Notes under the pieces: model-generated
The model's database searches: none
What the model was told of the DNA's origin: nothing
Seen by the model: the letters and a program-made list of their open reading frames with translations, nothing else
Made by a program: the position numbers and the translations under genes
Part shown: piece after piece, positions 41,739-49,929 of the stretch
Layout: the number at the start of each line of letters is the position of its first letter
How positions within the stretch are numbered: the stretch's first letter is position 1
Origin: Phycisphaerae bacterium
GTDB lineage: Bacteria; Planctomycetota; Phycisphaerae; Phycisphaerales; UBA1924
Direction of reading: 5' to 3'
DNA length: 64,000 nucleotides
Assembly: GCA_030429705.1 (NCBI GenBank)
Contig: JAUIES010000001.1
Coordinates: forward strand, 1,488,001 to 1,552,000

Positions 41739-42649
41739 GCGACTTGTTCCTTGTCGGTTCCTGCAAGAGCGCCGATCTCATTCTCGAGGACGGCCCGGCA
41801 AGTATCAAAACGGTGAGCAGCAAGAAGCCGGTCTAACTTGTTGGCGGTGCTGGCTGTGCCCACATAGCATTTGAAGTACCGGTGGGGGGGCATCCGCACT
41901 TTCGGGCAGTCTGGTGCGAAGTCTCGCGGATGCAAATACACGACCGTCGGCCGACCCGCAGCAAGTTCGGCTTGCAACCCTTGCTCGATCAATGCGTACG
42001 GCAGCAGACGCATGTAGCCACCACCCGAGTAGCACATCGCTTTCTTGACAGGTCCTATCCCGACCGGCGCAACCGACATGGGCAACTCTGGCAACTGTCG
42101 GCCCGACGGGGTTGTGATCATATGAATGCCCGGCGGACACGCATACCCCCCGTGCCCGCGCTTGGCTGGGAACAGGCTCGCGTCATAAAGCAATCCGAGG
42201 TCCGCGAGGACATCGAACGCCCACTCGGTCCCGTGCGTGATGCTGAACGAAGGCGCGCGGAACCCCGCGACCTTGTGTCCGGAAGCCTGTTCGATGATGT
42301 CAATCGCCTGCCGCATGTCGGCATGAAACTCGTCGGGTGAAAGTTCATAGACCTTGCGATGCCAGTACGAATGCACACCGATTTCATGCCCAGCATCGGC
42401 GATGCGTCGCACCATGTCGGGGTGGCGATCTGCAACCCATCCGAGCAGGAAAAAGGTCGCGTGTGTCGAACGGCGCGCACAAATCTCGAGTATCAGATCT
42501 GTGTACCGTTCGACGAGTGAACTCTCTTCATGCAACCCTGGCCAGAGTTCCGGATCTTCGACAGCCTTGATCTCGACAATGTGAAACCAGTCTTCGATAT
42601 CGAAGGAAAGCGCATGGGTCACAGACTGGTTGACAGTGTCTTTGGACAT
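41735..42649 (-). CDS. Polysaccharide deacetylase with DUF3473 tail (XrtA/PEP-CTERM-associated type)
   Basis: A 304-residue NodB-type deacetylase. The metal-binding Asp17 and Asp20 are in SFDIEDWFH, and His93 and His97 are in IGVHSYWHRKVY; the RAPSFSI region is also present. The C-terminal part YLHPRDFAPDCPKVRMPPHR is the DUF3473 block found with exosortase-linked exopolysaccharide loci. No exosortase gene is in the window. It would remove N-acetyl groups from a polysaccharide, freeing amines for sulfation or other changes. Its start codon shares one base with the stop of the formyltransferase gene. Confidence 0.9.
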   Translation of the reverse strand: MSKDTVNQSVTHALSFDIEDWFHIVEIKAVEDPELWPGLHEESSLVERYTDLILEICARRSTHATFFLLGWVADRHPDMVRRIADAGHEIGVHSYWHRKVYELSPDEFHADMRQAIDIIEQASGHKVAGFRAPSFSITHGTEWAFDVLADLGLLYDASLFPAKRGHGGYACPPGIHMITTPSGRQLPELPMSVAPVGIGPVKKAMCYSGGGYMRLLPYALIEQGLQAELAAGRPTVVYLHPRDFAPDCPKVRMPPHRYFKCYVGTASTANKLDRLLAAHRFDTCRAVLENEIGALAGTDKEQVA

Positions 42650-43542
42650 CAGAAAAATTTATGGCCCGCAGCCTTGAACCGCTGTACATCCTGCTTAGTC
42701 GGCATGGAAAAATGCGACATGTTCTCGATCGGGTTTGGGATCAACGCCGGATTGCCCGCCTCGACCGCGCGAACGGTCTCGATAATCGCTTCGGCGGCAA
42801 GGTCTTTGGACCGTGCCATGACATCTTCAAGCGTGTCATGAGGGTGCACCCGGTACCGCCGCTGAATAACAATCGGGCCGTTGTCCAGTTTCTTGTCAAC
42901 ATAGTGGACACTGACCCCCCCCTCAGTCTCGTTGTTGGCAAGGGTCCAGAAACTCGGCATCAGCCCACGATAGTGTGGCAAGAGTGCCCCGTGACAGTTG
43001 ACGATGCCCCATGGTGTCTGTTCGCGCAACTTGCGCTTGTAGAGCTGCGTGCCCGAGATCGACACAATGAAATCAACTTCGTTCTCGCGCAGCATGTCGA
43101 GAAACGGCTCAGCGTTCACATCGGGCATGTCGTGCACAGGAACACCATACTTTTTCGCGACAGCCCGCACCGAATGGCAACGACGGGTCGATCCCATGAT
43201 GTCGTTGACGACCTTGGCCTGCAGTTTCTTCCAGATGTAGTTGCGGAACTTCCATTGGAAATACCACGGGCCGTACATGTTGAGCAGGTCCATCGCGGTC
43301 TGCACGATGGTTCGTTTGCCCTGCGCGACTGACTGGATGTTGATCCCGACCGTCGAGTCCGCATACTCGCGCAGATACTTGTCGAGCACCTTGGGCAGAT
43401 AGAACGGGTCGTTCTGGATGAACACATACTTCTTGAGCGGGCGACCGGCGGGGTCCATGCGTGGCACCGGATCCAGGTTCCCGTCAATCGTCGGATGTTG
43501 CGTCGCCGCTGCAGTCTCGGGTTGTGTCAGTGTCTCGCTCAA
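42649..43542 (-). CDS. Formyltransferase-family enzyme of the polysaccharide operon
   Basis: A 297-residue enzyme of the Fmt/PurN-type formyltransferase fold. The signature NCHGALLPHYRGLMPSFW supplies the catalytic Asn and His of the family's N...H motif, and DNGPIVIQRRYRV the catalytic Asp. The N-terminal 60 residues are an extra lead with no known motif. In polysaccharide clusters such enzymes N-formylate amino sugars using formyl-tetrahydrofolate, as in Vi- and O-antigen sugars. It lies between a deacetylase, which could supply the free amine, and a sulfotransferase. Confidence 0.82.
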   Translation of the reverse strand: MSETLTQPETAAATQHPTIDGNLDPVPRMDPAGRPLKKYVFIQNDPFYLPKVLDKYLREYADSTVGINIQSVAQGKRTIVQTAMDLLNMYGPWYFQWKFRNYIWKKLQAKVVNDIMGSTRRCHSVRAVAKKYGVPVHDMPDVNAEPFLDMLRENEVDFIVSISGTQLYKRKLREQTPWGIVNCHGALLPHYRGLMPSFWTLANNETEGGVSVHYVDKKLDNGPIVIQRRYRVHPHDTLEDVMARSKDLAAEAIIETVRAVEAGNPALIPNPIENMSHFSMPTKQDVQRFKAAGHKFF

Positions 43543-44411
43543 GCGCGATCTCCCTGCGGGTCATTGTGAACCCAATCGTGTGTCGTTTCGTAACCCAGTT
43601 CGATCAACAGGTCGCCCGCTTCCTGATCGAAGAACTGGCAATCGTCTTCAGAAAATGCAGTGCGCCATTTCACAGGTTCCAACCCGTTGCCTCGGCCGGA
43701 TATGTTCGTGCTCTCGTCACGCCCTGTCAGTCGCGCGACCCAATGTTCAAACCGCGTCTTCGTCGGCGCTGGCAAGAGTGGTTCAGTCCAGAGCGGCTTG
43801 TGACCCAGCGCTTCGCCGATCTGTTCGATCTGCTGGCGCGTGTTCTTCACAGTGTCTTCGAATCGAATCGCATGCACGCCTGCGTGCCCGACCCACGCCC
43901 GGACATGATCAGCCCATGCACGCACACGCGATCGGCCGTCGCCGTGGTCTTCTCGAATGAAATCGGAGATCGTCGACGAGGCACTCGAATCAAACGACTG
44001 CCGAAATCGCTGCAGGCTACACAGCACACTTCGACCGTCGCGATAGCAGTAAAACACCGTCGATCGAGCTATCAGATCGTCGATATACGCACGGTGCTGC
44101 GGAGCGGTGCGATGCATGTCGGGGGTGTTGTGTGTCTTCAAGCACGGCCGCTTGATCGCACGCAACACGCGATCACATTCGCCCGGTTGACCAGGCCGAT
44201 GATGCTCAGCGTTCAGTCGATCGATTGAAAAGTACAGCGAATCATGCGGATTGACAAACCGTCCTGCGCGCCCCTGACACTGTTTGAACTGTCGTCGAAG
44301 CAGATCCATGAACAGGTGCGTGCCGCTTCGTTCATGGCTCGCTACAACGATCGGCCCTGCGCCGACAATTGATGTCCCTTTGTGTTCAGTTTGTGCAGGA
44401 GCAGCATGCAT
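43539..44411 (-). CDS. Sulfotransferase (PAPS-dependent), second copy
   Basis: A 290-residue Sulfotransfer-type protein. The phosphosulfate-binding loop is VVASHERSGTHLFMDLLRRQ near residue 23, and the 3'-phosphate region is STVFYCYRDGRSVLCSLQRF near residue 115. RFEDTVKNTRQQIEQIGEAL further on is usual for the family. It shares little detailed similarity with the copy at 40884, so the two probably act at different positions. Its start follows the GT4 gene by 6 bases and its end overlaps the formyltransferase start by 4. Confidence 0.83.
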   Translation of the reverse strand: MHAAPAQTEHKGTSIVGAGPIVVASHERSGTHLFMDLLRRQFKQCQGRAGRFVNPHDSLYFSIDRLNAEHHRPGQPGECDRVLRAIKRPCLKTHNTPDMHRTAPQHRAYIDDLIARSTVFYCYRDGRSVLCSLQRFRQSFDSSASSTISDFIREDHGDGRSRVRAWADHVRAWVGHAGVHAIRFEDTVKNTRQQIEQIGEALGHKPLWTEPLLPAPTKTRFEHWVARLTGRDESTNISGRGNGLEPVKWRTAFSEDDCQFFDQEAGDLLIELGYETTHDWVHNDPQGDRA

Positions 44412-44417
44412 GAACAG

Positions 44418-45725
44418 TTACTCCGGTTGAACGCGAGAAGCAGGTGTACGCAACGGGATCGCCCGTTCAACCACATCACAGAAACGACCTCGCAGTGCGA
44501 CCATCCCCAGTTCGTCGTCAATCACTTTCTTCGCACGCTCGCCCATCGCGACAAGGTCGGCTTTGGGTGTCGCTGCTATCTCATTGATCACAGCGATCGC
44601 ACCATCCACATCGCCATGCTTGATATGCCAACCGATATGGTGATCGCGAATGAGATCTGACACATGGCATGGGTCCGGGCCGAGCAACAAGATCGGCCTC
44701 GCAACCGCCATCGCGCCATAGATCTTACAGGGATGAACCACGCCCACCACATCATCGCCGACGCTCACCAGGTGAACATCCGCAGCCGACAGCGAATACT
44801 TGATCCTGTCGAAAGGCTGATAGGGCAGATCGGTAATGTTGGTCGGATTGTGCGTTTCGATGGTGTGCCGCACATCTTTCTTGCCGACACCGCCGCCGAT
44901 GAAAAAGAACTTGAGGTTCTCTTGGTCCTGCATGCGAACAGCCGCATCGAGGACGGTCACCACCGGCGTTGAAAAACCGTGGTTGCCCGAGTACATGATG
45001 CAGAACTTGCCATCGTCACCCGAGCCAAGCCCATGCTCCTCACGAAAGGGGTTGCTCTCGTGTGGTACAACCTCAAGCGCCGAATCGTGCGGCCAGGGCG
45101 GCATGATGTCCATCTTGTCGCTGACATCCCGCTTCTTATTCACACGATCGGCCATAAAACGATCGAGCGCGACCACAGCGGTGGCGCGTTTGAGGATGTA
45201 CCGATTGAACGCGTCGAACGCTTTGGCAATCGGTGAGGTTGCCTTGAGTTTGCCCAACTCGACCATCTGATCGGGGTTCAGATCCATGACCCAGTACACG
45301 AGAGGCACACGCCTGACGAATCGAACGATCAAGGCTGCGACCGAAGCCATCGGGGGAGAGGTGCTCACCAGCACGCCGCGCAACTTCGATGTAAACACAC
45401 CCCGCATCGCACACTGCACGAGGAAAATCAATTGCGCAAGAACACGCAACGGAATCGACTTCTTGCCAAAACTCGACAGCGGCATGCGTCGAATCTCGAC
45501 ACCATCACGGGTCTCGCGCAGCGGATACTTGATCGTCGGGTCGTCATACCCGCGGGCAGACGCATACACGATGACTTTGTATCCGCGCCGTGCAAGTTCG
45601 GCAGCCGCATCATGCATGTGCTGTCCGACACTCGCAGGGTCAGGCACATAGACCTGACTGATCACCAGCAGGGTGTCATCGCTTTTGCCACCCGATTCGG
45701 CATTGCTTGCGCTGTGCTCGCTCAT
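44418..45725 (-). CDS. GT4-family (WbuB/WcaL-like) glycosyltransferase
   Basis: A 435-residue GT-B fold enzyme. The N-terminal domain has VISQVYVPDPASVGQHMHDA, whose open Gly-rich loop binds the acceptor lipid side. The C-terminal domain has CIMYSGNHGFSTPVVTVLDA and the nucleotide-sugar region GDDVVGVVHPCKIYGAMAVA, with the Glu-x7-Glu of GT4 replaced at its first position. SD-like GAAGGGA precedes the ATG by 8 bases, so it is conventionally led. It heads the nine-gene operon and is its only glycosyltransferase. The sugar donor is unknown. Confidence 0.84.
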   Translation of the reverse strand: MSEHSASNAESGGKSDDTLLVISQVYVPDPASVGQHMHDAAAELARRGYKVIVYASARGYDDPTIKYPLRETRDGVEIRRMPLSSFGKKSIPLRVLAQLIFLVQCAMRGVFTSKLRGVLVSTSPPMASVAALIVRFVRRVPLVYWVMDLNPDQMVELGKLKATSPIAKAFDAFNRYILKRATAVVALDRFMADRVNKKRDVSDKMDIMPPWPHDSALEVVPHESNPFREEHGLGSGDDGKFCIMYSGNHGFSTPVVTVLDAAVRMQDQENLKFFFIGGGVGKKDVRHTIETHNPTNITDLPYQPFDRIKYSLSAADVHLVSVGDDVVGVVHPCKIYGAMAVARPILLLGPDPCHVSDLIRDHHIGWHIKHGDVDGAIAVINEIAATPKADLVAMGERAKKVIDDELGMVALRGRFCDVVERAIPLRTPASRVQPE

Positions 45726-45824
45726 CGCACGCTTCCCTTCATTCGTGAGTCATGAACGGTCGATACGAGCCTTTTCGGATAGACTCTTCGGCCTCTGGCA
45801 AGCGTATTCGAACCAAATCGACCT

Positions 45825-45830
45825 GAAGGA
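45825..45830 (+). promoter_or_regulatory. Shine-Dalgarno site deciding the start of the divergent sulfotransferase gene
   Basis: AAGGAG lies 8 bases before GTG 45839, making this GTG the start although the conserved protein begins right after it. Confidence 0.6.
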
Positions 45831-45838
45831 GTTCCTTC

Positions 45839-46675
45839 GTGTTTCCGAACTATCTTGGCATCGGTGTTTTTCGCAGCGGCTCGACCTGGCTGCATGAACT
45901 GCTCGACACGCACCCGGACGCATTCGTCCCATCGAAGCGGAAGGAAGTGTTCTGGTTCTCCAACAACTACGACAAGGGTCGAGACTGGTACGAGTCGTTC
46001 TTCCCCGATAGCGAGACCGAAGGCAAGATCGCCGTCGGCGAGGTCACCCCAGGCTATTTCTACTCGGCTGACGCCGCCCAGCGCATTCGCGATGAACCAA
46101 CGATCAAACGCTTGATTCTGATCTTGCGTGATCCGGCCAATCGCGCGTTTTCCAACTACACACGCCGAATCAAGATCGACAATTACCAGGGAGATTTCCG
46201 TTCGTTCCTGCAAGACTACCCCGACGGCGGCATGAATCTCAGTCGGTACGCCGACCACCTCGAACGGTACCGATCCATGTTCTCGCAAGAGGAACTGCTC
46301 ACCCTCATCTACGAGGATCTGTTCGCGGATGTCGTTGCCTCGCGTGAGCGGATCGCTGCCCACCTCGGCCTTGATCCCGCGCGATTCCCCGAAGACGCGG
46401 GCAAAAAGCGTGTGAACGCCGTCGTGGTGCCCAAGTACGGGGGGGCGTACAAAATCATGTCGAAGATCGGACGCAAGTTGCGCAAAGCCGATCTTGACTT
46501 TCTGCCCAACCTCATCGGCCGAAAACTCGGCATGAAGCGCATGTTCGGTACACGCGCCGCACCCATGCCCAAACTCGGCGCGGCAGACCGCGCGTGGTTC
46601 ATCGAGCAGGTCGCGGACGATATCGACCGGGTGGAGGCGCAACTGGATGTTGACCTTTCTTCCTGGCGGACCTGA
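45839..46675 (+). CDS. Sulfotransferase, heparan-sulfate N-sulfotransferase-like type
   Basis: A 278-residue protein. The opening LGIGVFRSGSTWLHELLDTH is the phosphosulfate loop. RKEVFWFSNNYDKGRDWYESFF follows, which is the KE...F...G..WY pattern of NDST-type sulfotransferases. The 3'-phosphate part is LILILRDPANRAFSNYTRRI near residue 100. It would sulfate an amino group or hydroxyl of a glycan. It is on the opposite strand to the operon and divergent from the GT4 gene, and convergent with the epimerase gene, whose stop lies 15 bases away. The GTG start has AAGGAG. Confidence 0.87.
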   Translation: MFPNYLGIGVFRSGSTWLHELLDTHPDAFVPSKRKEVFWFSNNYDKGRDWYESFFPDSETEGKIAVGEVTPGYFYSADAAQRIRDEPTIKRLILILRDPANRAFSNYTRRIKIDNYQGDFRSFLQDYPDGGMNLSRYADHLERYRSMFSQEELLTLIYEDLFADVVASRERIAAHLGLDPARFPEDAGKKRVNAVVVPKYGGAYKIMSKIGRKLRKADLDFLPNLIGRKLGMKRMFGTRAAPMPKLGAADRAWFIEQVADDIDRVEAQLDVDLSSWRT

Positions 46676-46690
46676 CGGACGCTCGCCCGC

Positions 46691-47692
46691 TCAGGCCGAA
46701 ACCACCGCGGGCTTGTTGCCGTACTTGGCTTGATACTCACCCAAAATCCAGTCGTAGGTCTTCCGCATGCCGTCGAGCAGCGTGATGGAAGGCTCCCACC
46801 CGAGGTATTGCTGGATGAGGGTGTTGTCGCTATTGCGCCCGCGCACGCCCTTCGGCGCGTCAAGCTTGTAGTTACGGTTCAACTTGATATCCGCAAACCC
46901 TTCGACGATGTCGACCAACTGGTTGATACTCACCAGTTCGCTCGAACCGAGGTTCAGTGGCTCGAGAATGTCTGAGTGCGTGATCTTGTTGATGCCGTTG
47001 AGGCAGTCGTCAATGTACATGAACGAGCGGGTCTGCTCGCCATCACCCCAGATTTCAATGTTGTGATCGCCGGTGAGTTTCGCCTGGATAACCTTACGAC
47101 AGATCGCAGCCGGCGCTTTCTCGCGTCCACCCTCCCAGGTGCCTTCCGGACCATACACATTGTGGAATCGTGCAATACGGGTGTGCAGCCCGAAGTCTTC
47201 ACGGAAGTGGCGGCACATGCGCTCGCTGAACAGTTTTTCCCAGCCATAGCCGTCCTCCGGCATCGCGGGATACGCATCCGCTTCGACAAGCGCCGTCACC
47301 GCAGCATCGGTCTGCTTGTCCGCGTTGTACACACAGGCGGATGATGAGTAGAAGAACTTGTCGACACCCTTCTCTTTCGCGGCCATGAGCATGTGCGTCG
47401 TCGTCAGCACGCTCAACATGCAGAGTGCCTTGTTGTTTTCGATGAACCCCATGCCGCCCATGTCAGCAGCGAGCTGGTAGACCTCGTCAACGCCGTCGCA
47501 TGCTTCGAGACAAGTCTGTTTGTCCTTCAGGTCGCCGACGACATTCTCAGCGTCCGCGTGCACCTGATACCACTGGTCCTGAGACTTGATATCCACACAA
47601 CGAACTCGGAACCCTTCTGAGAGGAGTTTGGCGACCAGATGACCACCGATGAATCCTCCGCCTCCGCCAACGACTGCCAGTTTACCGCTCAT
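46691..47692 (-). CDS. GDP-mannose 3,5-epimerase-like SDR enzyme
   Basis: A 333-residue extended short-chain dehydrogenase. The NAD site is VVGGGGGFIGGHLVAKLL and the catalytic Tyr149-x3-Lys153 is in GYGWEKLFSE. Cys120 (SSACVY) and the lysine of GGREKAPAAICRK match the acid/base pair of plant GDP-mannose 3,5-epimerase, as do DGEQTRSFMYIDD and GVRGRNSDNTLI. That enzyme makes GDP-L-galactose and GDP-L-gulose. Start 47692 has GGGAGAAG upstream; the TTG at 47707 does not. It would supply an L-sugar to the surface glycan, which is inference. Confidence 0.84.
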   Translation of the reverse strand: MSGKLAVVGGGGGFIGGHLVAKLLSEGFRVRCVDIKSQDQWYQVHADAENVVGDLKDKQTCLEACDGVDEVYQLAADMGGMGFIENNKALCMLSVLTTTHMLMAAKEKGVDKFFYSSSACVYNADKQTDAAVTALVEADAYPAMPEDGYGWEKLFSERMCRHFREDFGLHTRIARFHNVYGPEGTWEGGREKAPAAICRKVIQAKLTGDHNIEIWGDGEQTRSFMYIDDCLNGINKITHSDILEPLNLGSSELVSINQLVDIVEGFADIKLNRNYKLDAPKGVRGRNSDNTLIQQYLGWEPSITLLDGMRKTYDWILGEYQAKYGNKPAVVSA

Positions 47693-47732
47693 ACAAACTT
47701 CTCCCAAAAGACTGAGGCCTTGAATCTCGCGA

Positions 47733-49823
47733 TCAGGCCGAGTTGTCGCCGTTCCGTGGCGCGAAAATGCACCGAGTGAGATCCGGATGAACCCCTGATC
47801 GGACTTCTACAGGCACCGGGATGACGCCTCCCAATCCCCCTCCAATAGAGGGGCTACGAACCATAGGTGACGCGGGTTCGTCGAACCAGATGGACGACGC
47901 ACTTGCTTCACGCAGGTGTGATCGGCTTGGAAGGTGCGTCTCTTGACTCGCACCCGTGTTGTTTGGGTTGAACGGGAATGCCAGCGGTGCCAATACGACA
48001 CACAGCGTTCCCGCTATCAGCGTCAACGGAAGACCAAGCCGAAGAAAGTCCGAGAACCGATACCCGCCCGGACCGGCAACCATCAAGTTGGTCACGAATC
48101 CCACCGGCGTGATAAAACTGCACGCCGAAGCAACCATCAGCGTCACAATGAATGGCTCCGGGCTCAGCTCCATGTCGGCAGCCACTGCGATCGTGATCGG
48201 GAACATCAAAATCGCCGCACCCTTGTTCGTGATCAACTGACTCATGACATTGGTCACAATGAACAGTCCGGCGATCGCAGCGTAACCGCCCATCGGACCG
48301 ACCACCGAGAAAATCACCGAAGCGATGCCGTTGGCAGCTCCGGATTGATCCATCGCCCGACCGATCCCGATTGCAGCTCCGATGATCAGCAGGACCTGCC
48401 AATTCACGCTCTTTCGAGCGATCGTACCGGTCACGCATCGCGTGACGACCATGCCCATCGCCGCCGCAAATCCTGCAGCGACCGGCGGGATCGCGTGCCC
48501 GAAGAGCTTCTCGGTCGGGATGGTCAAAAGCACCACAAGTCCGGCCATGATCCCGATTGAAAGCCACGCGCGTTCATGTCGAACTTCGCGAGCGCCATCC
48601 ACACCAGAAACGAGGTAGAAGTGATCGCTGTTGCGATACGCCTCGAGAAATCCCTGATGCGTGGTCAACAAGAGCGTGTCGCCCGGCTGTAGGACGATGT
48701 CGCCAATCTTGCCGGTCACACGCTGCCCGCCGCGATGCACAGCGATGATCGCTGCGTTGTAACGCGTCCGGAACTGCGACTGACGAACCGTCCGCCGAAC
48801 CAATGGCGAGTTATGACTCACAACCGCTTCGACGATCGTCCGTTGTGTCCGGTGGGCTTCGATCTTCCTCGCTTGATCTGTCGCTGGCGTCAGACCGCGG
48901 ATTTTAAGCAGATCGACCACAGACTCAATCACGCCAACGAACACGAGCCGGTCGTCAGATTCGAGCAATTCCTCCGGCCCGACCGCCTGGCGGACCGTCC
49001 CTTCGCGCTCGATCTCTGTCAGAAACAACCCCGGCAAATGCCGCAGACCTGCTTCTTCAATACCTTTGCCAATCAACGGCGAGCCTGGCTCAACCATGAC
49101 CTCAACCGTGTACCGACGATTCTCAACTTCATTCGAAGCAGCCGTTCGGCGTTCCGGCAAGATGCGCCCTGCGAACAGCGTGATAAACGCCAGCCCGAGC
49201 ACCGCAATCGGAACCCCAGCTGCACCAACCCACCAAAACTGCTTGCCGAGACTCGGCTCCACCACACCAAACGCTGCCTTCAGTTCGGCAGCGTGATTCT
49301 GGACATACTCGACATACAACCCGTTGATGGCAAGGTTGGTGCTTGTCCCGATGATCGTGCACCCGCCGCCAAGGATCGCTGCAAAACTGAGTGGCATGAA
49401 CAACTTGCTCGGGCTGATCCGTAACTTGCGGGCCCAATCGTCGACGATCGGGAGATAGATCGCAACGATTGCGGTGTTGTTCATGAACGCCGACATGCAA
49501 CTCACCGGAACAGTCAGCCGAAACAACGCTCCACGAAGTGACTGTGGACGACCCAGCATCCGGCGGCTGAGCACGATGGTCGCGCCCGTCTCGCTGAGAC
49601 CCGCAGCCACCACGAAGAGTGCAGCAAGCATCAGCACCGATGGGTGCCCGAATCCGGACACAGCCGAAGTGATATCGACAACGCCCGCGATCATGAGGAG
49701 CGTCAGCGCGCCGAGCATGGCTGTGTCCGCGGCCATACGACCTGACATCAGGGCAGCGACCAGCAGTCCAACAACACCAAGGGTGTACCAAGCAGCAAAG
49801 TCCAACCACGAGCTCCTTCTCAC
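47733..49823 (-). CDS. SLC13/DASS-type anion permease with two RCK-C domains
   Basis: A 696-residue permease. The N-terminal transport half has the family hairpins with SFAAILGGGCTIIGTSTNLA (the SNT motif); the second half carries the matching motif in CSFITPVGFVTNLMV. A cytoplasmic region of about residues 205-385 contains two TrkA-C/RCK-C units (VMVEPGSPLIGKGIEEAGLR, VVSHNSPLVRRTVRQSQFRT). This layout is common among bacterial sulfate permeases. With three sulfotransferases beside it, sulfate uptake for PAPS is a good guess. GTG 49823 is taken; TTG 49805 with AAGGAG 8 bases upstream is equally possible. Confidence 0.8.
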   Translation of the reverse strand: MRRSSWLDFAAWYTLGVVGLLVAALMSGRMAADTAMLGALTLLMIAGVVDITSAVSGFGHPSVLMLAALFVVAAGLSETGATIVLSRRMLGRPQSLRGALFRLTVPVSCMSAFMNNTAIVAIYLPIVDDWARKLRISPSKLFMPLSFAAILGGGCTIIGTSTNLAINGLYVEYVQNHAAELKAAFGVVEPSLGKQFWWVGAAGVPIAVLGLAFITLFAGRILPERRTAASNEVENRRYTVEVMVEPGSPLIGKGIEEAGLRHLPGLFLTEIEREGTVRQAVGPEELLESDDRLVFVGVIESVVDLLKIRGLTPATDQARKIEAHRTQRTIVEAVVSHNSPLVRRTVRQSQFRTRYNAAIIAVHRGGQRVTGKIGDIVLQPGDTLLLTTHQGFLEAYRNSDHFYLVSGVDGAREVRHERAWLSIGIMAGLVVLLTIPTEKLFGHAIPPVAAGFAAAMGMVVTRCVTGTIARKSVNWQVLLIIGAAIGIGRAMDQSGAANGIASVIFSVVGPMGGYAAIAGLFIVTNVMSQLITNKGAAILMFPITIAVAADMELSPEPFIVTLMVASACSFITPVGFVTNLMVAGPGGYRFSDFLRLGLPLTLIAGTLCVVLAPLAFPFNPNNTGASQETHLPSRSHLREASASSIWFDEPASPMVRSPSIGGGLGGVIPVPVEVRSGVHPDLTRCIFAPRNGDNSA

Positions 49824-49929
49824 CGGGCGAAGATGGTATTCGGTTCACGCATCGACAAACGGCTATCCTCTGTTCTCTACCGGGGCACGCCCGGTTCATT
49901 TCGATCGGTGATTCGTCAGGGAGGTCTTC

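Noticed and set aside
40614-41816. A 400-codon plus-strand frame across the sulfotransferase gene and an acetyltransferase gene.
   Set aside because: It is antisense to two well-supported enzymes and has no recognisable domain.
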